From Chelydra serpentina (taxonomy: Eukaryota; Chordata; Testudines; Chelydridae), in assembly GCA_037349315.1 (NCBI GenBank), contig JBAIAC010000004.1, positions 37,141,001 through 37,205,000 of the forward strand: a stretch of DNA of 64,000 bases. Direction: 5' to 3'. This document shows positions 46,041 to 57,871 of this stretch, in pieces (position 1 is the stretch's first letter; every line of letters starts with the position of its first letter). The translations under genes and the position numbers were made by a program. Under the pieces are notes generated by a model. It was not told the origin of the DNA and did not search any database. It saw only the letters and a list, made by a program, of their open reading frames with translations.

Positions 46041-47060
46041 CTCTTCCGCTTCAAGGAGTGGCTGGGGCTGTGTCAAACCCACCCCCAGAAACCTCCCCCA
46101 GCTGCAGGAAGCTCAGCATGCTTCCCTGATTCCTGCCCCCATCAGTCCCCCAGGCATCTGGACCTCCCCTACCGAGACACCCCCGCCAAGCCTCACGCTG
46201 TACACCCAGAACTTTCCTAGCCCTCCATACCCGAACCCCACCCCCACTGGACCTCAGCCCCTGCATGTGGAGCCCCCCTGCACCCAGAGCCCCTGCCTCT
46301 GGACCCCCACCCCTGCACCCAGACCACCCCCACTGAACTCCCTGCACTCAACTCCCACCCTGATGAGCCCCATCCCCCTGCACCACCCTGAGCACCGACA
46401 TCCAGACCCTCATGCCACTACCCCCAACGAGCAGCACCCAGATCCCCACACCACCAAGCCCCACTCCCCCAGTACCCAGACCCCCCTCCAAAGATCCCCA
46501 CACCCAGACCCCTCCTCTGAGCCCCAACCATTTTCACCTGAAAGCCCCTGCAGAGTCCCACTGCCCCTGCATCTGGAACCCCCCCATAGAGCCTCTGTGC
46601 ATCCAGATACCCCCACACCTAGACCTGCAACTGAGCTGCCTTCACCCAAATTGTCCCACACAGGATCTTCTCAATCCACACTAATGTGGATCCCCCCACA
46701 CTAAGCCCCTCCATACTTGGATCCCGCCTGGGTGAGCGGGCCTGCCCCACATCTGGTGCTCCTGGCGTAGAGGGGCAGAGCCCCAGGGTGTTTCTGGGGC
46801 AGGTTCAGGCCTTAGTGCTACGTCAGGGTTGGGTGCAGCCTCACCACTGAGTCCGTATCCCGGGGTGGGGGTGCGGAGGCGGCAGGGTGATCTTCCACCT
46901 TCGTGCAGCTACTGACTTGTGCTCTCCCCACTGCCATGTTGGAGCCTCTGTATTTATTTATTGACAAATAAAACTAGCATAATTTTAAAATATTGTGTGT
47001 AGAATTTTTAATTTTTTGGCACAGAATTTTTATTTTTTTTGCATAGAATGCCCTCACGAG
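46041..47060 (+). repeat. Right part of the TA-flanked element, with a C-rich tract
   Basis: From 46130 to 46690 the + strand is a degenerate C-rich tract (CCCAGACCCC, CCCCCACACC words); proline-rich ORFs there are artefacts. From about 46920 an AT-rich end with TTGACAAATAAAAC and TTGGCACAGAATTTTTAT leads to the terminus. The same end occurs inverted at 57872-57960. Confidence 0.7.
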
Positions 47061-47062
47061 TA

Positions 47063-48730
47063 TGTTTGGATGTAGACAGTTCTTGTTTTGCTTTGTTTTG
47101 CTTTGTTTTTACAAAAAGGAAGTTAATAGAGCAATAGCACATTAACTTGTGGTACTTTGTGATCACTGTATCCTGGCAACAGAAAAATATTTAAAAATGA
47201 ACTTTGCAATTCTTTCATTCTACAGTATTCTGAAAATTCTGAGCCCCTAATATTGTACAATCAATAATTTGTTGTATGCTGGCTTTCATCCGTCACTGAG
47301 AAATTTTGGATTATATCACTATAAGGGTTGGATTTTATTAAGGGAAATAATCATAGCAGATGTCCACTTACTATGCTGGACTCTGAGACATTTGAAAACG
47401 TTCAATTATTTTTTGTTGTGTGTTGAGGGAGGGGAAGGTGTTGAATTTTATATGGAAAAAGTGTTTAAAAAAACCCAACATACGCATTACTCAAATTTCT
47501 GACTGGATGTTGCTTAAACATTATGGAAAGTCACCTATAGAAAGAGACCAGGCATGGAAAATTCTAGCCCCAAAGCTAAATATTTCAGTAAGGATGTGAA
47601 AACTGTTAAAATGTAAACTATATTGCAATCCTAACTGAAGTGGTTGCTAGCCAAGTTTAATAACTATTTGTAAGTATGGATTTACTCAGTATCAAACTTC
47701 TAATACCATTTAAAGAAAATCTGCACATCTTGGGCAATAAGACCCATACAAAGCAAAGAATATTTATCACTCAAATGCTCTCTCTTGTAAGCTTGAGCCA
47801 GAAGGATGTTCTCAGTAAAAATTTCTCTGTGGAGTTGACATTGGAACCATATACACAAAAGCATTACCGTTTTGCCATAGAGTAGCCTGTCACATCACCA
47901 CAGGAGGAAGGTTGTAGCAGCTGCCATCAGCCCTTCTCCAAAAACAGCACATCTCTCAGAGCATTTATTGAACGGGACAAAAACAAAATGGTAACAGACT
48001 GATTCAGTCATGCTGGCTTTTGTCAGGCCAAATGGATGCTGGATCCACTAGTATTCTGTCTAACATAATATACTGGGATTGGTAAAATTCTCTCTCTCTC
48101 TGTTTCACATATTTCAGATGGCAGGACCCTCTGGCAGTAGCAATGTGCACATTGTTCCCAGATTGAGATCAAGAGAGTACATGCACATTCAGTCTGATGC
48201 TTATTAATGCCAGAGAGCTTCTCACAGTGATTGAGAATCCCTTGATATTTTTGTTGTTGCTTCTATGCTTATTGCTTTGTTGTTTCAGTAAGATGATGGA
48301 CTGAGTCATCTTCTCAAATACCCTGCTAAAGTCCTTGTTGGATATGTTAAGATAGGAGTTAATACACAGTCATATTAGAACAAACAACCCTCAGCCATAT
48401 TATAATCACCTTTGCTCTGTCTGCTCTGTCCACTTTTAATCGTAGATTCTACCTCTCTAGTTTATTCTGGAATATGGCGTATATTTGAGTGGTGGTGTAC
48501 TACATGGTAGGTAATGCATGTCATTCGGCTGTTTGTCTTGCAATGAAGAATGGGCCTCCCCATCCTCACCTCCCCACAAAGCACCCATTTAACCTACTAA
48601 AAACCACACCACTGTGCTGCTGAGAGATTTAGACTGCTCCAGTAATAAATAAATAATTATTATCACAGGGATTTTGCAAAGGATGTGTGTTTTTAAAAAA
48701 CAACAACCCAAACCCCGACTGCAATCCTGG
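47063..48730. other. Stretch without recognised gene
   Basis: AT-rich. No repeat ends, exon or RNA gene that I can support. Confidence 0.5.
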
Positions 48731-48738
48731 TCTGTTAG

Positions 48739-48861
48739 TAGGGTTGCCAGTTTTGGTTGGACGTATTCCTGGAGGTTTCATTACATGACACAATCTTTGA
48801 TGAAAGATTAATGTTTAATTCCTGGAGACTCCAGGGCAATCCTGGAGGGTTGGAAAACCTA
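48739..48861. mobile_element. 123-bp hAT-type MITE with exact 8-bp target duplication
   Basis: Ends TAGGGTTGCCA and (TGG)AAAACCTA are imperfect inverted repeats. The element is flanked by TCTGTTAG at 48731-48738 and 48862-48869, an exact 8-bp duplication as made by hAT transposases. Internal mirrored words: TCCTGGAGGTTTCATTAC and TTAATTCCTGGAGACTCC. Confidence 0.85.
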
Positions 48862-48869
48862 TCTGTTAG

Positions 48870-50588
48870 GATTATCGTTAGGATGTGATAATATTCTGGA
48901 CATTACTTTTGTTTTCAGTGTACACAAGAAAGGAAGAGAGAGGGCTTGGGCAAATGCATTACTATTACAAGAGATCCTGGGGAAGGGATTCTTGGCTGCA
49001 ATCTTTGCTTCTACTTTGTGACCAGATGGAATTTAGTGAATATAAGATTTAAAAAAACATCAACCCTGTCTTTCTACTAGCACCCTCTGTCATTTCTATC
49101 TGCTTTTTGAGGATGGAAAGGACAAAATATTTGCAGCTGTACAACAAAGTTAATTGGACCCCCCCCCCGATGTAAGATCTCTCCAGCATATATTTAGAAT
49201 GTATTTCTTATGCTGTGTAGTAGCCTGTCATTTAAAAATTAACCATAAAACTGATGCACAAGAAGAAAGAATGTTTAGAATATACAGTAAAATAGAACAA
49301 GCTGAGAGGTCTTTGTTTCCTTTTTGTTAAAAAAAAAAAAAGTCTCTGTTCAGTTCACTAAATGATAAATAAGATCTGCCATGGAGTCTGATAACATCAC
49401 TCTTGATGTTTTCATTTACTTTACTCTGTTACGTTAAAATATTCAGTCTAGCCTGAGAGAGAGAGAGAGAGTAAATAATTCTGGTGCTTCTGGAGACTGG
49501 AAAATTAGAAACTGTAATAAATTGCAGAATAATGGTGTACTTTAAAGACTTTTTTTTAAAAATAAGACAAGGCAGCTTTCCCCTCCCTTTTCAACATATG
49601 TTTTCTTGTGCCCCTTATGCATTTTAGAAGATAATGGAAGATCAGGGATGGAGGATCTTGGTCCACTTGTAAAATGTTAAGAAATGGAATCAACATGGTC
49701 ATTGCTTAGGATTTGTAACATGACCCACGATTTCCCCCCAAAAAGCACAAATCTTTCTCTCCAAATTGTTCCGCTGCACAATTCCCGATGGAAGAGGCCT
49801 TCATTGAAAGTGACAGATTAAAAATTGGATTTCAGCGGCAAGATTTGATTGGCTGTGTAATTTTGGTTAAAGCACATAGGAAATATTTGTGCCTTCATTT
49901 CTGTTTTGTCTTGTTTTGGGTGGAAATCATTGTGAGTAGAACCTTAATGATTCTCTTCTCTTGCTGTGGAATAGGGACAATGAAATAATCTTGGGCTAAA
50001 CCATTTTTGCCTGAGATGTAGTAGAAATAGTATGCTTGGAGAATGTGTGGCTGTTTGACGTCTTCGTACATGTTTTAATGATTACATGTTTTAATGATGC
50101 ATTACCCTGTGGTGATACAGTATTATGAATGGGGAAATTAATGTATTTAAAAATCAGTTTAATCTAATCTGGGGCTGAAGTCAGTAGTATTAATCATAAT
50201 TGTACAGTTATTGTATGATATCACTTCAGGGCAGAGTTAAGGTTGTTTAAGTGACCCAGACTGTGCATTTCCGTACCTTTTGTATGTATGGATTTCAAGT
50301 TTAACCTTCTAGTGTAACCTATTTTTAGGTTTGATTTCCTGGGTTATAATACTTGTTTTTGAAATAATTACATCATCCCTGTAATGTGTTATCTTAAGTT
50401 ATTCACTCTCAATGATGTCTCCACATTGACTTTGTTTTTGACTGGAAATTTGTAACATAGTTTGCTACTCAGAACTCTACCTTAAGAAAATTCTTTAGGA
50501 AGTCATGATCCTGCCTGCTAGTGGCTTGGGGCATTAGAAGGGATGTCAGTACTGCTAATGCTGACAGTTCATGGAGCTTCTTTTTTTA
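48870..50588. other. Stretch without recognised gene
   Basis: Contains a C run near 49161-49168, an A run near 49329-49340 and a short (GA)n near 49456-49470. No exon or transposon recognised. Confidence 0.5.
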
Positions 50589-50589
50589 G

Positions 50590-50686
50590 CTTAAATGATA
50601 GATTGACTGCAGTTGAATCTAAGGTTCCTCGCTTCAGTGCCCAACAGGGACACAGATCTCGAAGTGTAACAGATGTTATCAGGACT
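50590..50686 (+). other. Candidate exon 2 of an unidentified transcript
   Basis: A strong acceptor (pyrimidine tract GCTTCTTTTTTTAG) and a consensus donor (ACT|GTAAGT) bound 97 nt. After one leading base it is open for 32 codons (LNDRLTAVESKVPRFSAQQG, then HRSRSVTDVIRT). The entry phase accepts the exit phase of 1621-1693, and its own exit phase (0) is compatible with the DDX10 exon at 62326. The peptide is polar and not repeat-derived as far as I can tell. I do not recognise it, and it does not resemble the DDX10 sequence that I recall preceding the 62326 exon. It could be a lineage-specific cassette exon, another gene's exon, or chance. Confidence 0.35.
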
Positions 50687-51162
50687 GTAAGTTACAGTTT
50701 GCAAAAATTCAGATGGTGACTTCATCCACATTAACTCTTTTGATGACAGATTTAAAAATATGCTTGCTTAGTCCTTGTAGATTTTATCGTATTAGAGACA
50801 TTTTGGGCATACTAGTTTTCATAAATACTTTCCGGTAAGATAATATACATTGAATTTGCTGATACATGAGAATTGTTTATTTGTATAAGTAGAACTTAAT
50901 GCTATAATATTTATACTGTGGTTACGTACATTTGTGGTAATTCCAGATTAAACATTTGGTTGCTTCCAGACACTATGATTGCAACTTTCACTGAGAAGAC
51001 CTTGAAAATTATCCCTGTATCCCGGAGGATTAATGGAAAAGTGTGTTTAAAAAAAAAAAGCAGTGGCAAATGCATTGTACAGTGCTTTTTTCTTTTGAGA
51101 CAGCTGCAGCTTTTAAATCAGAGTAGCAACATTAATATTCTTTTCTATTCAAAAGCCATAAA

Positions 51163-51649
51163 GGGTATGTGTACACTGGAAATAGCCAGCTGACTTGGGC
51201 TCAAAGGGCTGTTTAATTGTGGTGTAGACGTTTGGGCTCGGGCTGGAGCCTGGGCTCTAGAACCCTGCGAGGTGGGAGGGTCCCAGAGCTTGGGCCCGAG
51301 CCTGAATGTCTACACGGCAATTAAACAGCCTCCTAGCCCAAGCCCTGCAAGCCTGAGTCAGCCGGCATGGGCCAGCCGTGGTTGTCTAATTTAAGGGTAC
51401 GTCTATACTTACCCGCTGCTTCGGTGGCGAGCAATCGATCTTCTGGGATCAATTTATCGCGTCTTGTCTAGAACGGAGTAGGCGGAGTCAACGGGGGAGC
51501 CTGCGCGCCGCGTGTGGACCCCGGTAAGTACCTTTTCATTCGAACTAAGATACTTCGACTTCAGCTACATTATTCACGTAGCTGAAGTTGCGTATCTTAG
51601 TTCGAATTGGGGGGTTAGTGTAGACCAGCCCTAAGTGTAGACATACCCT
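51163..51649. mobile_element. MITE (family A) carrying a nested family D MITE
   Basis: Outer ends GGGTATGTGTACACT and AGTGTAGACATACCC are inverted. Interior words GCTGTTTAATTGTGGTGTAG and GGCAATTAAACAGCC pair in inverted sense, as in the copy at 962-1231. The right arm is split at about 51395 by another element. Confidence 0.8.
51395..51631. mobile_element. Harbinger-type MITE (family D) nested in family A, TAA target duplication
   Basis: Starts GGGTACGTCTATACTTACCC and ends GTGTAGACCAGCCC with TAA on both sides (51392-51394, 51632-51634). It retains GATCAATTTATCGCGTCTTG but lacks the inverted partner of that word seen at 27788-28062, so it is internally deleted near 51472. The inverted pair TTCGAACTAAGATAC/GTATCTTAGTTCGAA is kept. 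Confidence 0.82.
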
Positions 51650-51651
51650 AA

Positions 51652-54600
51652 GTGAATTTCGGGGTTGCGGGGGTATCTTTACCTCTGGAAGTTAGAGTTT
51701 AAATTGGTGGCTTATAGCTAGAGCCGTGTTGAGGGATGCTTGGAATGCTGCCTGAACCTGCTCCTCCCACAAGCCAACTTCACTAGGGGGCACTTCAAGA
51801 GAGTACATGTGGAGGGAGACCAGATTAGTATCTTTCAAGCTTTTTTTTTTTTTAATCGGCAGTAGGATAAGTCTTGGGTTAAGCGGTCTTTCTCAACCCT
51901 GCTCCTACATTCCTCTGCATCATACCTTTTCCTTGATTTTTGAAGATCTATCTGTAGGGGTGATAAATTTGTTCAGTCTTCATGTCCATTCAGCCCTTGT
52001 CATCTTTGCTCAGACTGCTAATGAAGAGTGCCAGCTACCGTGGTCGGATTTGTAATATGAGGAAAAATCTCTTGTGGAATGTACTTCTAAATGTATAAAA
52101 CAGCTGGGTGAAACGCATGCCCCTTGTGTAAAACACACATGCACGATAAATTCAACAGCTAATAGTATTTACTTTATGCAGAAAATTATATTCAAAATGT
52201 AAATGTTGTAAACATTTTGTGATGTCTACGAAAAAAGGAAATAAGACTACCATATTTTTGCATACGTCATTGAACAGCTTGTCAGATAAAAACTTTTAGC
52301 CTTACTTGCCTCTGCTGGATTTGAACCAGTATCTTGAGAGAGATCATATAATATTTCTCTTTTCTGATCCATGTGGTGGCTCCTCTTTCTGCCTCTCTCT
52401 GCTAATGTGTGCTAAGTATAAAGAAAAAAATGGATCTTTTTGAAATAAATGAGATGAATGCAACTAATCTGCATTTAACCAAAATATTTCATGAAACAGT
52501 GGAGCCAAGTTCATAGAATAAACCTGTTACAGAAAATTCCTTTCACTTAACTAGAACTTGCAGCTAACAGGCCATATTGTTAAATGGAAAAGACACCAAG
52601 TGTGTTATGAGTTAAAATGCTGAGATCTTCATCTTTTGAGTTTTGGTTCTTATCAGTCCTACCTAGCTTAATTCCATCTGTTTTACTGACATTAATACCC
52701 TGTGTATTAAATTAAGTGATGAGCCATAACCAGACTTCTGCATCCAAACACTCTTAAACTTTAAGGAAAGTTGATTTCAAGCGTTAGCTCTCTGGCCCAA
52801 CACACCATTCCCTCAAATAAACAAAAAACCCAATCAAAGCACGTAGTTACCACAACACAATTGTCTTCCAGTCCAGGTTTCTCCCATATACTGATGTTTC
52901 CATGGATTTCTGTGTTCTAACTAGTAATCTAAATCTAGGGAATAATTCGCTTAACTGCTGATCTCTAGCTCTTTGCATACCAAGTGATTATCAAAATTTA
53001 GTATAGACCCAGAAGTAATGAAAAGCTGTTACCCCTCAGAAGTTTCATGTATTAGGTGATGTTGATTGTTGTAATCTTTTAGAAAGGTACATGAAGTATA
53101 TTGTTTCTTCTTATAAGAATAAGTTTCTTTACAGTGAAACATTGGTTGCTCTCAGATCTAGCCTTTTTATAATAGTTTTGAAAACAAAATAAGCAATGCA
53201 CACATTGATTAGTTTGATTGCAAGTAAGTTCCTTAGGATTTATATGTGCTTGGTGTAGAATTATTGAAATACCCTTGATTGTGCCATATCAGCATCTCTG
53301 CTGGAGTTTTCCATCATACTAGCTTAGAAAGGCAGTGTTTTCAAACTGAGCAATCATTTTCAAAATTCAAGATCATGTCAGCCTTAATATTTGACTGATG
53401 CTTTTCAAAGTTTGTACTGTAGCAAATAGAGTGGTACATGAACACTACTGTTAGTCTTTTGAATAGAAATCTGGCTGGATCCTCATCTTCACAAATGTTC
53501 ACGTAAAGGCTAATCACTGCTGCATACCTTGCAGAGCACTGATAACTAGCAAGTTTCTAGATTAGCACCTAGAGATTTCAGATTCTTGTTTTTTAAGTTG
53601 TTTTAAAAAGCACGTAATCTGAAAATGGAAATAAAGGCTGTATCTTAAATGAGGTGAGCACCATTTCAAAACAAAACAAACCCTTGGGGTTTTTTTAAGT
53701 CTGGGGACGAAAGTTTGGAGCGTTTTCCAAACCCTGCTTCCACTTCCTCTACAGAACAACTTCAGGCCATGCCTTATGTCAAACAGGTCAGAGCAGCCAG
53801 GAGAGGACCCTGGGACTATGGATCCAGCTTGGTGTTGAGGCCAGATTTCCATTACCAAATGTGGCGAGGGGGCGGGTACAGAAAAGTTGAGAAGTGGAGG
53901 CAAGACGGATGAGACATGATGGCTGCTGCAAGCGGCTCCTCACCAGGGATCTGGTCTGCCTTTCTCAGAGTCGTCGGGAGAGGAGCAGAGAGTATTGGCT
54001 ACCCCAGCTCTCCTTTGCTTGTACTCACAATGAGGCGTGGGGGACTGGGCCTTGAAGTTTGGTTGTGTTGCTTCTCACTGTGAGCTCTAGACAGGGATGT
54101 GAGGAGTAGCCAAGATTTGTGTCTCACTGTTGCTTTTGTCTATGGGAATCGGTAGAAAAGGGGTGGGAACTCCAGCCATATTCTTCCTTCTCCAGCACAG
54201 AATAAGGGAGGAGGGAAACTGGCTAGTAAATGGTTTGGCTCTCGCAGTTCCATGGGGACTGAGTGGGAATTAGACTGTTCCAGGCTTGATAGAAAAGGAA
54301 CAGCCAAGTGGCTGAAAGACATGGACCCTCAAATATCTCTGCTGGAAGTCTCTCCTGAGAGCCAGGACACTCTAATTTCGATTAGTTTAGTACCAACAAT
54401 GTGTGGATGCTATACAAGGCACAAAGATGAAGACACCATGTGCTGCTTCCTGTGATTTGAAGACTTTCTTTGGAGAGACTGAGGCAGTTCCTAGGAGGGA
54501 AAGAGTTGTGAGAACTATATACAGCTTAGACAGAAGAGTTAAACTGCAGTATGATATTCAGTATGGGGATGTTGCTTTGCAGTTGGTGTTGAATGCTCAA

Positions 54601-55130
54601 TAAAAATAATATGAAATAATAATGTTATGTGGCTTCTGAAAAATGAGAGTTCATGACCTTTCTTCCCAGGAATATAGAGGAACAATCCCAAGACTGTAGG
54701 AAAGCAAGAACACATTTTATACCTAACATGACATAGAAGTGATTACTCCATCATGACAATTTAGCCCTGGCATTGGACAGCTGTTGTGGTGAAGACACTA
54801 TGCTCATTTTTACAGATTAACAGGCTGTAAACCTTGCCTTACCCAATGACTTGTTATTAAGTGAGTTGAAATGAAAGATGAAAATTGCTGTAGCAATCAA
54901 AACTCCAAATCTGAAGCAAAATTACGGGAAGGGACTGTAGGTGGTCTGACACTAAACTGATGAGGCCATATAAGTATGTACCGAAGTAGATAAATTGGGA
55001 AGTGTTCATTGAGTCTGATCTTGGTGCTCTAAGATTTTATTGAAATGTGAACAAGCAACTGGAATTTGTGTTCTGCCCATTAAACAGTAAAAAAAATACT
55101 GGTGCTCTCACTTCTACAGTATCCCCCATT
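51652..55130. other. Stretch without recognised gene
   Basis: AT-rich to about 53600; 53690-54480 is less AT-rich with short ORFs on both strands (such as + 53715-53912 and - 53562-53903) that have no motif I recognise. No repeat ends seen. It may hold unannotated unique sequence. Confidence 0.4.
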
Positions 55131-55134
55131 GATA

Positions 55135-55243
55135 ATCATATGGCCGTGGGAACTTCTGTGGTAGAGCCAATACAGAGCCTTGGCTACAATATTACAGATG
55201 CTCTGTATTGGCTCTGCCACAGAAGTTCCCACGGCAATATGAT
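55135..55243. repeat. Near-perfect hairpin, 43-bp arms
   Basis: Left arm 55135-55177 and right arm 55201-55243 pair with two mismatches: GTGGGAACTTCTGTGG with CCACAGAAGTTCCCAC, and AGAGCCAATACAGAG with CTCTGTATTGGCTCT. The loop is about 23 nt. The size and shape are those of a MITE-derived hairpin or a microRNA-precursor-like structure. The open frames on both strands here are shadows of the palindrome. Confidence 0.85.
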
Positions 55244-55403
55244 GGTTTAAAATGAGTGAACATTCTGAGATCATGCTTATGGAATATTTTCTCAATAAAA
55301 ATTGTATTTTTAAGGGTGATTAAATTTGGTGTCTAAAACCCTGGAGATGTCTTTGTTCAGAAACCTCTTCCTTTGCCTGGGGTTTGGTGTAGAAAAAACA
55401 TAA

Positions 55404-55540
55404 GAACATAGACTCATAGACTTTAAGGTCAGAAGGGACCATTATGATCATCTAGTCTGACCTCCTGCACAATGCAGGCCACAGAATCTCCCACTCCTGG
55501 AATAATCCTCTCACTTATGTCTCAGCTATTGAAGTCCTCA
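55404..55540 (-). repeat. CR1-type LINE 3' tail fragment
   Basis: Contains TCATAGACTTTAAGGTCAGA, AGGGACCATTATGATCATCT and AGTCTGACCTCCTGCACAAT, read as the 3' end on the - strand. A different subfamily from 28793-30500. Confidence 0.7.
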
Positions 55541-56165
55541 ATTCACAGACATACTGGGTCAGACCAAAGTATCTTCCTTCATCCCATCTAGCCCGGTATC
55601 CTGTCTTCCAACAGTGGCCAATGCCAGGTACCCCAGAGGGAATGAACAGAACAGGTGGTCATCAAGTGCTCCATCCCCTGTCATCCATTATCAGCTTATG
55701 GCAAACAGAGGCTAGGGACACCATTCCTGCCCATTCTGGCTAATAGCCATGATGGACCTAGCCGCCATGAATTTATCTAGGGGTTTTTTGGTTTTGTTTT
55801 GAACCCTGTTATAGTCTTGGCCTTCATAACATTGTTTGCAAAGAGTTCCACAGGTTGACTATACATTGTGTGAAGAAATACTTTCTTTTGTTTGTTTTAA
55901 ACCTGCTGCCTATTACTTTCATTTGGTAACTTCTAGTTCTTGTGTTACGAGAAGGAATAAATAACACTCTTTATTTACTTTCTCCACAACAGTCATAATT
56001 TTATAGATCTCTATCATATCCCCCCTTAGTCATCTCTTTTCCAAGCTGAAAAGTCCCAATTTTATTAATCTGTCCTCTTATAGAAGCTGTTCCATATCCC
56101 TAATCATTTTTGTTGCCCTTTTCTGAACCTTTTCCAATTCCAATATATCTTTCCAACAGATCTCT
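55541..56165 (-). mobile_element. Old CR1/L3-like LINE fragment
   Basis: Contains CATACTGGGTCAGACCAAAG, ATAGATCTCTATCATATCCC, CCCTTAGTCATCTCTTTTCC, and TTGTTGCCCTTTTCTGAACC followed by TTTTCCAATTCCAATAT. On the - strand the last words encode a LE.VQ.RA.K.I-like peptide pattern, the same domain as in the CR1 copy at 29160-29280. It is heavily diverged with no open frame. Confidence 0.6.
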
Positions 56166-56559
56166 CAAAGTTAAGAACTACATTTTTTTCATGAGAAAAC
56201 TGAAGACCTTGAATATCTACAGCATAGTTTAACTTCATGATTTTATAATAGGATTCCTTAATTTCCTACTTTTTGTGCTCCTAAAAGCTAATTTTAATTC
56301 TAAACTATGTAATAATCCAGCAAAAACCATCTGGCATGTACATGTGTAAGAAAAAAGAGAAAATTTAGGCTGCTGATAAATAATCTAGTTCTGTAACTGT
56401 TTTCATTTTATAGAATTTTGGTAAAGAAATTCCAATTTAAATCTACTTTCCAATACTTAGTAACTGTAATATTTTAAAGATGCTAATTCTTGCCACACAC
56501 CTGTAAGGTCATTTAACAATTACCCCCACCTCATACATTGAAAAACGGAGACTGAGAGG

Positions 56560-57035
56560 TTTTAGGGGCCTACATTTTCAAAGGTGTTGAGTACTTGCCC
56601 CTTTCTTTAAGGTAAATTGCAGTCTTAGGTACTAAGCACATCTGAAAATAGGATCTGGCTGTAATTTTGGGTGCCAAATTTGTAGCACTTAATCCTGAAG
56701 ATTTTCATATTAGTGACTGGAATTAGAACATAAATGTTCCTTACTCATTCCATCGGCCATGCTACGTCTTTAGCTTACTGAATAACAGTGTAGCTTTTTT
56801 CATAAGAAGATGGTGCTTAGTTGCTTCCCATTTTCTTTTGTTGATATTCTAAACCATGCAGTCTTCCAGTTAGGTAAGATTTTTTTCACACTTTTTTCTT
56901 TACTGTTTTTCCTTCATCTCATAATGTAATAACAATTTCAAAGCGTGTGTTCATAGCCCACCGCAGACATAGAATAAAATCATAGAATATCAGGGTTGGA
57001 AGGGACCTCAGGAGGTTATCTAGTCCATAGTCTGT
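56560..57035. repeat. Old repeat pieces, including a SINE/CR1 tail
   Basis: At 56975-57030 the words ATAGAATATCAGGGTTGGAA and GGGACCTCAGGAGGTTATCT match the - strand tail of the tRNA SINE. At 56560-56690 words such as GGGGCCTACATTTTCAAAGG recall an unclassified amniote repeat. Both are short fragments. Confidence 0.55.
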
Positions 57036-57180
57036 TCTTGTTTGAAGGCTTATTGGTTTAGTTCACCCATGGGATCCCTTTACTACTTGATATAATTTTT
57101 TTCTTTTGTCTTTCTGTGTTATTCGCTGACGTTACTTGGCTACGTTCTGATATGAAATGTTTTCAGAGTTTATAATAGAG

Positions 57181-57545
57181 GGTTTGCCCAGGCCTAATTT
57201 TTAAGGCCAACCCAAGCCCCGCTGACCTGAGCCAGAGAGGCTTGAGTGGTTCGCTGTGTGCCCTTCTCGCTGGACACCACCCACTGCTGTACTATATGTT
57301 CTGCGGAATGAGGGACTGCAACTCCTTGGCATACACGCTTTCCAGCGTGCACAGGGCAACGAGGTGGCAGTAGGAGCAGGGCACATGGCCACTGCCGTCA
57401 CTGTGATAACCCCATAGGCAGTAGAGGGTCATCAGAGGCAACCTGACCTGAGCCCAAGAAGATTGTGTTGTTTTCTGACCCAAATCCCAAACTTGTAGTT
57501 GGGTCCTGTAGTGTTGCAGAAGTTCTAGTTTGTAGTACAGCAATT
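57181..57545. other. GC-richer unassigned segment
   Basis: Frames are open on the - strand (57201-57401 and 57292-57543) with cysteine-rich composition (CPAPTATSLPCARWKACMPR). No domain is recognised. The GC content and CAGGCC/GGGTCC words suggest an old transposon or LTR fragment. Confidence 0.25.
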
Positions 57546-57871
57546 ACATACATCTATTTACAATAATAGTAGAAATGCTGTAGCATTATTTCTTCTAAAG
57601 TTACATTTCCTTTCTTGTCTATAATGTGTTTTAATGAACATTTGACTCAATACTATCTGTTCTATTAAAAAGATACATAGAGAAACGTGCAATTATATTG
57701 TTGCAAATATAGCTTTTAATATGCTGTCTTGACATATATAAATATGCACTTGTACTTAAAAATAAACCTACTTAAGGGGTGGGAATGAACTTAATGGCTC
57801 AGCTCACTGGTAATGAATAAGCCTCTTGCTTGAGGGCTATCAGTTTGAAGCTAGAGAAAGTGCAATAATTA

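Larger units (their letters stand above)
38854..47060 (+). mobile_element. TA-flanked TIR element, split by a DIRS insertion
   Basis: The left terminus CTCCTGGGGGAATTCTGTGC at 38854 and the right terminus (…GCATAGAATGCCCTCACGAG, ending 47060) are imperfect inverted repeats, each bordered by TA (38852-38853, 47061-47062). TA duplication suggests Tc1/mariner-type transposition. The left part runs to about 39133; the right part resumes at about 46041 (TTCAAGGAGTGGCTGGGGCT). No transposase is visible. The right part contains a C-rich tract. A related copy in opposite orientation starts at 57872. Confidence 0.8.

Noticed and set aside
45946..46704. 252-codon proline/threonine-rich ORF
   Set aside because: It starts inside the DIRS terminal repeat and runs through a C-rich tract of another transposon. 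Composition, not selection, explains it.
55047..55295. Paired ORFs on both strands encoding similar peptides
   Set aside because: The similarity between the two strands arises from the hairpin at 55135-55243.
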